A DNA stretch of 5,546 bases from Sulfurovum sp. (lineage in GTDB: Bacteria > Campylobacterota > Campylobacteria > Campylobacterales > Sulfurovaceae): the NCBI GenBank assembly GCA_030626265.1, contig DAOUPF010000112.1, positions 1 to 5,546 on the forward strand, read 5' to 3'. Numbering within the stretch: the first letter of the stretch is position 1; the number at the start of each line of letters is the position of its first letter. The translations under genes were made by a program, and so were the position numbers. Positions 1 to 5,546 of this stretch are shown here, in pieces. The notes beneath the pieces were generated by a model. That model was not told the DNA's origin and made no database searches. It was given only the letters and a program-made list of their open reading frames with translations.

Positions 1-2002
1 CAATACCAGTAACATTCAGTCTCATTGTAGAGAGCTTTACTAATAGCTTTGCCAATTCGCCTATCCGGTGAGGTAGGCTTATTATCAGTCTATATTGTGA
101 CATATCATTGTTATTCCAATGTACGAAAAGCATTGGCTCTCCTGAGATGATATTACCATATGCATTCATACATAATTTATGATGAATAATAGCCTTGTTA
201 TCCTTATAAAATGCCACTATACTATCTCTGACTTTTGGATGACAACAGTGATCAAATTCAACTGCTTCTATTGTTTTGTTAGTATAAAATGTAAAGTGCT
301 CTAACTTTTTGTATTGTGGTGTTTTATATCCTCGTTTCAGCATCTCCCAGAAACGAACCTCTTTTATCTTCGCACTTTTAGATATCCTACTTATTTTTTC
401 TTTGAGAGTATCTACTAATTGTGGTACACGAAATATAGTACTATCGGTTTTATCTGCTTCTATAATCTGTCGTATATATGATGGCTGTCTATTAAATAAC
501 GTTGCTAGTATATTGTAACCCGTATACTCATCTACCTCTCTAAGTCTTTTTCTACATCTTGCCCGTATACCACTTTTGGCTCTGGAAGTTTTCACTGTAC
601 TTTCCCAAGAGCAATGCATTCTAGAATTGCCATCTGTGATGACTTTTACAATGTCACCATTTTTTAGGATTGTCAGTAGGGATGCTTTCTCTTTGTTGAC
701 CAATGCCCCGGTAGAAGTCTCACCTATCTCAGAGTGTACTGCATATGCAAAGTCTAGAGCAACAGAGTCTTTTGGTAGTGTAAAGTGATCACCCTGTGGA
801 GAAAATACAGATATCTCTTCAGAGAAAAGATCACTCTTGGCAAGCTCATAAAACTCCTCTACAGACTCATTTTGATAGTTTAGACTCTTTAGCCACTCCA
901 GATTGACATGCTCCGTACCACCTTTGTACTTCCAATGGGCTGCTACTCCATACTCTGCTAGATGATGCATCTCACTTGTTCTTATCTGTGCTTCTACTAT
1001 GCCCTCTTCATTGAAGAGTGTAGTATGAATGGTCTTATATCCATTGTCTTTAGGCAGTGCGATATAGTCTTTGAATCTGGATATAAGCGGGGTAAACTCT
1101 AGATGCAATGCACCTAAAGCTTCATAGCATTCTAGAGGCTCTTTGAGTATAACACGAATAGCAAGTAGGTCAAGTACCTCATCGATACCTACTCCTTTTC
1201 GTTGCATCTTCAGGTGGATAGAGTAGTAGTGTTTGACCCTGCCAATCACTTCAAACTCTTCCCAGTGATAGCCAGCTTTATGAAGTGTGTTTTTTACCTT
1301 GTCTATAAAAGCATTTAGTTTGAAGTGGAGATTTTGATCATTGGAGCTAATGTATTTATCTATCTTTTGATACTCTTCTGGATAGATGTATTTGAAGCTT
1401 AAATCCTCTAGCTCATTTTTTATCCGTGCGATTCCAAGCCTAAGTGCTATAGGTGCATAGACAACTAGTGTCTCTTCTGATATTCTCTGCTGTTTATGAT
1501 GAGGAAGGGCATCTAGGGTTAACATGTTGTGTAGTCTATCACATAGTTTGATGATCAAGACGCGAACATCTTCTGTAGATGCTATAAGCATTTTTCTAAA
1601 GCTTAGAGCAGAACTGTGTATTCTCTCATTGCTATCAGATGATATGAGTTTCTCATCTCTCAAGGCAACTATTTTTGTCAAACCCTCTACGATATGTGTA
1701 GCATCTCCACCAAACACTTTTTCTAAATCTTCGATTGGGTAATCAGTATCCTCTATCACATCATGCAGCAAAGCAGCTACAACCATAGTCTCATCATCAC
1801 TAAAAGAGGCTGTCATAGCAGCAACTGCTATAGGATGTACTGCATATGGATTACCACTTTTTCGAAACTGATTTTCATGTAACTTTATAGATAAATCAAG
1901 AGCGTCTTGTATGCTAGGAGTAATATCTATCTGCTCTTTTAGTAAATCAATAGCAGCATCTATCGTGTGAATATCTTTTACTTGTTTTAGAAAATCTGTC
2001 AA
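1..2002 (-). CDS. spoT: Bifunctional (p)ppGpp synthetase/hydrolase, RelA/SpoT family (C-terminus cut by window edge)
   Basis: This enzyme makes the alarmone (p)ppGpp from ATP and GDP/GTP and hydrolyses it, controlling the stringent response. I translated 667 uninterrupted codons; the frame is still open at base 1. The N-terminal HD hydrolase has R47, H56, the H80-D81 pair followed by E84-D85, and the KLCDRLHNM motif with D155, all as in active hydrolases. The synthetase domain has GRVKHYYSI (R255, K257), D278 in DLLAIRVI, RFKD at 309-312, NGYKTIH, and E337 in EAQIRT. The RXKD form is that of bifunctional Rel/SpoT, not RelA (EXDD). A TGS domain follows at about 397-457, then a Cys-rich region (C586, C587, C611) and the start of an ACT domain from about 634. 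Family members are about 700-780 residues, so roughly 40-110 are missing. The start is TTG: a stop lies in frame six codons upstream, and the first internal ATG is inside the HD domain. It follows rpoZ by 24 bases, with only a weak AAAAAG ribosome site. Confidence 0.96.
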   Translation of the reverse strand, partial: MTDFLKQVKDIHTIDAAIDLLKEQIDITPSIQDALDLSIKLHENQFRKSGNPYAVHPIAVAAMTASFSDDETMVVAALLHDVIEDTDYPIEDLEKVFGGDATHIVEGLTKIVALRDEKLISSDSNERIHSSALSFRKMLIASTEDVRVLIIKLCDRLHNMLTLDALPHHKQQRISEETLVVYAPIALRLGIARIKNELEDLSFKYIYPEEYQKIDKYISSNDQNLHFKLNAFIDKVKNTLHKAGYHWEEFEVIGRVKHYYSIHLKMQRKGVGIDEVLDLLAIRVILKEPLECYEALGALHLEFTPLISRFKDYIALPKDNGYKTIHTTLFNEEGIVEAQIRTSEMHHLAEYGVAAHWKYKGGTEHVNLEWLKSLNYQNESVEEFYELAKSDLFSEEISVFSPQGDHFTLPKDSVALDFAYAVHSEIGETSTGALVNKEKASLLTILKNGDIVKVITDGNSRMHCSWESTVKTSRAKSGIRARCRKRLREVDEYTGYNILATLFNRQPSYIRQIIEADKTDSTIFRVPQLVDTLKEKISRISKSAKIKEVRFWEMLKRGYKTPQYKKLEHFTFYTNKTIEAVEFDHCCHPKVRDSIVAFYKDNKAIIHHKLCMNAYGNIISGEPMLFVHWNNNDMSQYRLIISLPHRIGELAKLLVKLSTMRLNVTGI

Positions 2003-2026
2003 AATTATACTTTTTAATTAAATATT

Positions 2027-2233
2027 TTAAAGATCTATAGAGACTCGTAGTTTTCCCTCAGCGATCTCACTCAAGGCAATATCAGTAGCCTTACATATTT
2101 TGATATCCATATCCACTAGTGGTGCAGCACCTCTACTAAGCTCATCTGCTCTTTTACCAACTGCTTTTGCAAGTAGGTATCTATCATTGTCAACATTTTT
2201 CAAAGCTTCTGCAATTATTTTTTCTAATCTCAT
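2027..2233 (-). CDS. rpoZ: DNA-directed RNA polymerase subunit omega
   Basis: This is the smallest core RNA polymerase subunit. It binds the beta-prime C-terminal region, helps assembly, and in E. coli contributes to a ppGpp-binding site. The 68-residue product contains the conserved omega segment RYLLAKAVGKRADELSRGA (about 18-36) and, near the end, DIALSEIAEGK (51-61). It is shorter than the 91-residue E. coli protein, which I recall as usual for epsilonproteobacteria. The ATG is supported by AAAGGA at 2244-2239, five bases upstream. The gene lies 30 bases after the pyrH stop and 24 before the spoT start, so it is probably co-transcribed with both. The pyrH-rpoZ-spoT order matches Campylobacter jejuni and Helicobacter pylori as I know them. 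Whether this omega keeps the ppGpp-contacting residues was not established. Confidence 0.95.
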   Translation of the reverse strand: MRLEKIIAEALKNVDNDRYLLAKAVGKRADELSRGAAPLVDMDIKICKATDIALSEIAEGKLRVSIDL

Positions 2234-2263
2234 TTTTTTCCTTTATTTCTAATTTATTTGGGT

Positions 2264-2989
<726 letters not shown>

Positions 2990-2997
2990 TTATCGCG

Positions 2998-3003
2998 ATT
3001 ATA
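2998..3003 (-). promoter_or_regulatory. Putative sigma-70 -10 box for pyrH-rpoZ-spoT
   Basis: A perfect TATAAT on the minus strand lies in the 62-bp gap between tex and pyrH, 26 bases before the pyrH ATG. It would give a leader of about 20 bases that includes the AGGAG ribosome site. There is no -35 resembling TTGACA about 17 bases upstream, which fits the weak -35 reported for epsilonproteobacterial sigma-70 promoters. I found no convincing terminator for tex in the same gap, so read-through from tex is also possible. Confidence 0.55.
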
Positions 3004-3033
3004 TCCCAATGTTGGTTAGAGTGGGTTAAACAC

Positions 3034-5133
3034 TTAAATCTCTTTCAAACTCAAGCCCACTTTTTGCTTCTCAATCTCTACACTTATAACTTCTATACGA
3101 GCTAGATATTGGTTCACTGACACTACCTCTAATGGATGAGAAATCCTTTTTTGACTCATCTGTGAGATGTGTATCATACCATCATTTTTCAGCCCAATAT
3201 CTACAAACACACCAAAATCAGCTATATTTCGAACCACGCCAGAGACGATACTACCCTCACGAAGCATACTGATATCTGTCAAGTCATCTTTGAAGGGGAT
3301 ACTCTCTAACTCTTCTCTAGGATCAAATCCAGGTTTGGATAGCTCTTTGAGTATATCTTTTAGAGTTATCTCTCCAACCTCTAGTCTTTGGGATAGTTCT
3401 TTTGTATCAGAAGTATCTGCCAAGCTTTGTAGCTCTGTAGCTACACTATAGCTTTCAGGATGTATACCAGTGTTGTCAAAGATGCTTTTACCCTCTCGTA
3501 TGCGTATGAATCCAGCTAACTGTTCATATGCTTTTGCACCTAATCCTTTTACTTTGAGTAGCTCTTTTTTAGCCTCAAAAGCTCCATTTTTATCTCTATA
3601 CTCTACTATATTTTTTGCTACTCTTGGCCCTACTCCAGATACAAAAGAGAGTAGAGAACTTGATGCTGAGTTTACATCTACACCAACACTATTTACTAGG
3701 CTCTCTACATTTTCTTGTAGTTTACGCTGTAGTAGCTTTTGGTCTACATCATGTTGGTACTGACCAATGCCCAGAGATTTGGGGTCTATCTTGACTAGTG
3801 TTGCCATAGGGTCACGCACTCTCCCAGCTATAGAGATAGCCCCACGCACAGTCACATCTAGATGAGGATACTCCTCTGCTGCCACTTTAGATGCTGAGTA
3901 TACCGATGCCCCTGCTTCTGAGACTACTGTATACTTTAATGCTCCATTTAACTCTTTGTTGATTTTTGCAAAGAACTCTTGAGTCTCTTTGGAAGCTGTA
4001 CCATTACCTATAACTACACCATCTATGGCATACTTTTTTACTAGTTCCAAAACCACTCTTCTAGAACCTTCAAAATCAGACCTTGGTGCTGTAGGGAAAA
4101 TCAATGCATCAGCCAAGTACTTTCCATTAACATCAATCACCACTAGTTTGCAACCTGTTTTATACGCAGGATCAGCTCCTAAAAGAACTTTACCAGTGAC
4201 AGGAGGAGTCATAAACAGTTGAGTCAAGTTCTTCCCAAACACCCCAATAGCAGCCAGATCAGAACGCTCTTTGAGTAGAGTGGATACTTCTCGCTCTATG
4301 GATGGATAAAGTAACCTTTTGAACCCATCCTTGTAGGCTTCAAAAAGGATATTTTTAGAGCTACCCATATACTCACGCAGTTTATATCTCTTTAGTGTAT
4401 CTAAGTAGCGGTCACCGTCTATAGTGATTTTTACAGAGAGTTGTTTCTCTTTTTCTCCACGGCGAATGGCTAGATAGCGATGAGAGGGTACGAACGCTAC
4501 CTTCTCACTATGCTCTTTGTAGTTTTTGTAGACTCCTCTCTCATCAAACTCTTTACCCGCCTTAGTCCCTAGTATTCCATGTTTGAGTGTCATCTCTCGT
4601 ACTATATTACGCTCTTTTGCAGAGTCGGAAAATCGTTCTGCTACTATATCTTTGGCTCCTTTTATAGCATCTACTATAGAGACTACATCTCCACGGACAA
4701 AAGTCTTTGCTCTACCTTCAAACTCTTTTTCACTCATCTTAGCAGACTGCAATATATTTGCCAAAGGCTCTAGCCCATTTTTGATAGCTATAGAAGAGCG
4801 ACTATTTTTCTTCTCTTTATATGGTCTGTAGATATCCTCTAGTCGGGTCATAGTCTCAGCGGAATCTATCGCTATCTTCAGCTCATTTGTGAGAAGTTCT
4901 CTCTCTATCAGTAGCCTAACTATCTCCTCTTTTCGTTCAAGAAGACGCTTAGAAGACATATAAACCTCATAAAATTCACGAAGTTCATCATCACTAGCCC
5001 CACCTGTCATCTCTTTACGATAACGAGCGATAAAAGGAATAGTAGAGCCTTCATCTAAAAGTTTCAATATATTTATGATTTGATTTTTTTGTAGCTTGGT
5101 TTTTTGTGTTAGTATAGTTGTTAGTTTTTGCAT
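3034..5133 (-). CDS. tex: Tex family S1 RNA-binding protein (transcription accessory protein)
   Basis: Tex is a conserved cytoplasmic nucleic-acid-binding protein related to eukaryotic Spt6. It has been linked to transcription and toxin gene expression in Bordetella, but its exact role is not settled. The 699-residue product has the family's full architecture. The N-terminal helical region includes LLDEGSTIPFIARYRKEMTG (25-44). The YqgF/RNase H-like domain spans about 315-440, with GADPAYKTGCKL at 319-330 and SEAGASVYSAS at 405-415. The conserved stretch IAGRVRDPMATLVKIDPKS lies at 435-453, then GIGQYQHDVDQ at 455-465. Helix-hairpin-helix motifs lie at about 494-545 (SGVGPRVAKNIV and VKGLGAKAYEQL). 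A C-terminal S1 domain spans about 626-697, with GVVRNIADFGVFVDIG and DGMIHISQMS. The ATG is forced by an in-frame TAA three codons upstream and by conserved sequence from residue 25. No good ribosome site precedes it. It lies upstream of pyrH on the same strand. Confidence 0.97.
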   Translation of the reverse strand: MQKLTTILTQKTKLQKNQIINILKLLDEGSTIPFIARYRKEMTGGASDDELREFYEVYMSSKRLLERKEEIVRLLIERELLTNELKIAIDSAETMTRLEDIYRPYKEKKNSRSSIAIKNGLEPLANILQSAKMSEKEFEGRAKTFVRGDVVSIVDAIKGAKDIVAERFSDSAKERNIVREMTLKHGILGTKAGKEFDERGVYKNYKEHSEKVAFVPSHRYLAIRRGEKEKQLSVKITIDGDRYLDTLKRYKLREYMGSSKNILFEAYKDGFKRLLYPSIEREVSTLLKERSDLAAIGVFGKNLTQLFMTPPVTGKVLLGADPAYKTGCKLVVIDVNGKYLADALIFPTAPRSDFEGSRRVVLELVKKYAIDGVVIGNGTASKETQEFFAKINKELNGALKYTVVSEAGASVYSASKVAAEEYPHLDVTVRGAISIAGRVRDPMATLVKIDPKSLGIGQYQHDVDQKLLQRKLQENVESLVNSVGVDVNSASSSLLSFVSGVGPRVAKNIVEYRDKNGAFEAKKELLKVKGLGAKAYEQLAGFIRIREGKSIFDNTGIHPESYSVATELQSLADTSDTKELSQRLEVGEITLKDILKELSKPGFDPREELESIPFKDDLTDISMLREGSIVSGVVRNIADFGVFVDIGLKNDGMIHISQMSQKRISHPLEVVSVNQYLARIEVISVEIEKQKVGLSLKEI

Positions 5134-5138
5134 TGTTG

Positions 5139-5144
5139 ATTATA
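5139..5144 (-). promoter_or_regulatory. TATAAT close to the tex start; possible -10 of a leaderless transcript
   Basis: A perfect TATAAT on the minus strand ends only five bases before the tex ATG. If it acts as a -10 box, transcription would start at or within a base or two of the start codon. A leaderless message would fit the absence of a purine-rich ribosome site, since only AAAAAAGA about 11 bases upstream is available. No -35 is evident. In such AT-rich DNA this could be chance, and the real promoter could lie further upstream. Confidence 0.3.
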
Positions 5145-5149
5145 TCTTT

Positions 5150-5177
5150 TTTATATAGTAGCATTGGCATCACCTCG
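5150..5177 (-). repeat. GDANA repeat, copy nearest tex
   Basis: The plus-strand core GCATTGGCATCACC is at 5161-5174. On the minus strand it reads GGTGATGCCAATGC followed by TACTATATAAAAAAGA. It matches the copy at the window edge with two substitutions in the core and first flanking base, plus a TA insertion before the A-run, so the similarity extends over about 28 bases. It lies directly upstream of tex, and its A-rich arm runs into the TATAAT before the tex start. Confidence 0.65.
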
Positions 5178-5216
5178 ACCCTTATTACCTATTTTGTCAT
5201 TAAATTTGTAATGCAT
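5151..5216 (-). pseudogene. 21-codon open frame ending in GDANATI, possible gene remnant
   Basis: Starting at an ATG at 5216, this frame encodes 21 residues ending GNKGRGDANATI before TAA. Compared with the copy at the right edge, where ATA is followed by AAA AAG, two extra bases (TA) produce the stop directly after ATI. There is no clear ribosome site. It ends 17 bases before the tex ATG in a different frame. Translation in its own right is doubtful. Confidence 0.25.
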
Positions 5217-5222
5217 TAATAT

Positions 5223-5246
5223 CGAAATACTGATATGATAATTTCG
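5223..5246. repeat. Small inverted repeat
   Basis: CGAAAT and ATTTCG form a perfect 6-base inverted repeat around a 12-base AT-rich loop, about 90 bases upstream of tex. There is no adjoining T-run typical of a terminator. It could be a weak operator-like site or chance in AT-rich DNA. Confidence 0.2.
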
Positions 5247-5329
5247 CAAAAGAGAACATATGGTACATAAAAACTAGAATCTATCATACTAGAAATGTAA
5301 ACTGTAGGGTTATCATTTCTTGCTGACCA

Positions 5330-5428
5330 CTATTTTTTGGGGGCTTGTTTTAATTTTACAGCATTTGCATCACCCACCATTTTTTCTATTTCTTCACTGT
5401 TTTTCTTTAGAATATTGTAGCTATTTTT
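5330..5428 (-). pseudogene. Short open frame ending in a GDANA peptide, possible gene remnant
   Basis: This frame is open for 32 codons after a TAG at 5431-5429 and ends in TAG. Its C-terminal part reads EEIEKMVGDANAVKLKQAPK. The only ATG (5380) has no ribosome site and would leave 16 residues. The product is lysine-rich and has no recognised family. The shared GDANA peptide suggests a truncated relative of the frame at the right edge. It may also be chance. Confidence 0.25.
5361..5374 (-). repeat. GDANA repeat, second copy
   Basis: The plus-strand core GCATTTGCATCACC starts exactly 200 bases from the copy near tex. On the minus strand it reads GGTGATGCAAATGC followed by TGTAAAATTAAAAC. The core matches at every position except the variable base, while the A-rich flank is only loosely similar. 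Confidence 0.6.
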
Positions 5429-5442
5429 CTATACAAGTTTGG

Positions 5443-5455
5443 TTTCATCACCTCC
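5443..5455 (-). repeat. Partial, diverged repeat copy
   Basis: The minus strand reads GGAGGTGATGAAA here and shares only the GGTGATG half of the core. It is included because it lies between two better copies, about 80-90 bases from each. The match is short enough to be chance. Confidence 0.25.
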
Positions 5456-5473
5456 CTAAAAGTTCTAAAAGTT
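5456..5473. repeat. Tandem duplication of a 9-base unit
   Basis: CTAAAAGTT occurs twice back to back on the plus strand. It lies between the stop codon of the frame entering from the right edge and the diverged repeat copy. It is probably a small slippage duplication. Confidence 0.6.
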
Positions 5474-5546
5474 AGCTTGTATTTTTTGTTATCTTATTTG
5501 GGTTTAAACTCGGGTTCTTTTTTATAGTGGCATTAGCATCACCTGA
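5472..5546 (-). CDS. Possible 3' end of an unidentified gene entering from the right edge
   Basis: From the window edge one minus-strand frame is open for 24 codons and ends in TAA. It reads SGDANATIKKNPSLN and then continues with PNKITKNTS. The other two frames stop within eight codons. The coding case rests on the GDANA peptide: the same frame of the two other good repeat copies also encodes it, with differences only at third codon positions. I do not recognise the family and assign no function. It could equally be a chance open frame through a non-coding repeat, as only 75 bases are visible. Confidence 0.35.
   Translation of the reverse strand, partial: SGDANATIKKNPSLNPNKITKNTS
5519..5546 (-). 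repeat. GDANA repeat, copy at the window edge
   Basis: The plus-strand core GCATTAGCATCACC is at 5530-5543. On the minus strand it reads GGTGATGCTAATGC followed by CACTATAAAAAAGA, very close to the copy at 5150-5177. The window ends three bases beyond the core, so the repeat may extend further. Confidence 0.65.

Larger units (their letters stand above)
5134..5546. other. Intergenic stretch upstream of tex with short repeats and no complete recognisable gene
   Basis: About 410 bases separate the tex start from the window edge. I see no complete gene of known family on either strand, no tRNA, no transposase and no CRISPR structure. The stretch holds three good copies and one partial copy of a repeat with plus-strand core GCATTnGCATCACC, starting at 5161, 5361, about 5439 and 5530. 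It also holds short open frames on the minus strand that run through three of the copies. It may be decayed or tandemly duplicated 3' gene ends, or a non-coding repeat family. Confidence 0.6.

Noticed and set aside
309..1742. Plus-strand open frames across 309-1742.
   Set aside because: They lie opposite the continuous spoT reading frame, which has clear HD, synthetase and TGS motifs. The plus-strand products show no family motifs.
2004..2009. TATAAT one base before the spoT TTG, as a possible promoter.
   Set aside because: It would start transcription inside the spoT coding sequence. It is probably chance in an AT-rich gap.
3004..3033. Possible terminator hairpin after tex (short CCCA/TGGG and CCAA/TTGG pairings).
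   Set aside because: The stems are only four bases, the loops are unsuitable, and no T-run follows.
5273..5294. ACTAGAA repeated 15 bases apart.
   Set aside because: The unit is short, present only twice, and has no associated structure; chance is the likely cause.
5407..5455. A 13-codon minus-strand frame (MKPNLYRKIATIF) behind GGAGG.
   Set aside because: The GGAGG lies only two bases before the ATG, too close for normal initiation, and the peptide has no recognisable features.
5443..5460. Plus-strand TCATCACCTCCCTAAAAG resembles the 3' end of 16S rRNA, which carries the anti-Shine-Dalgarno sequence.
   Set aside because: The match covers only about ten bases, has a mismatch in the anti-SD part, and the upstream bases do not resemble the conserved 16S helix sequence. 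It is better explained by the diverged repeat copy.
5456..5480. GTTAGC-like sequence considered as an integron attC core site, given the repeated gene ends.
   Set aside because: It does not fit the GTTRRRY core, and no paired inverted core or imperfect palindrome is visible at the other repeat copies.

Overview
This AT-rich window looks like a chromosomal fragment of a Campylobacterota (epsilonproteobacterial) genome. The main reasons are the pyrH-rpoZ-spoT order, which is known from Campylobacter and Helicobacter, a short 68-residue omega subunit, a single RXKD-type RelA/SpoT protein, and AT-rich promoters with a clear -10 but no recognisable -35. I cannot assign a genus from sequence alone. 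All recognisable genes lie on the minus strand, so transcription runs from right to left.

Layout in the direction of transcription: 5546-5134 is a stretch of about 410 bp without a convincing complete gene. It carries several copies of a short repeat (plus-strand core GCATTnGCATCACC) and the possible 3' end of an unidentified gene. Next is tex (5133-3034), which encodes an S1-domain RNA-binding protein linked to transcription. After a 62-bp gap with a good -10 box come pyrH (UMP kinase, 2971-2264), rpoZ (RNA polymerase omega, 2233-2027) and spoT (ppGpp synthetase/hydrolase, 2002 to beyond base 1). spoT is cut by the window edge and lacks its C-terminal end. It reads open without interruption for 667 codons from a TTG start.

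The gaps of 30 and 24 bases suggest that pyrH, rpoZ and spoT are co-transcribed. The cluster joins pyrimidine nucleotide supply (UMP to UDP), an RNA polymerase subunit that in E. coli forms part of a ppGpp-binding site, and the enzyme that makes and degrades ppGpp. The core genes look intact and ordinary. The part that standard annotation does not explain is the right end. There the repeat, read on the minus strand, encodes the peptide GDANA in three copies that differ only at third codon positions. This may be debris or tandem 3' ends of a small unknown gene family. I found no rRNA, tRNA, CRISPR array, transposase or clear Rho-independent terminator.
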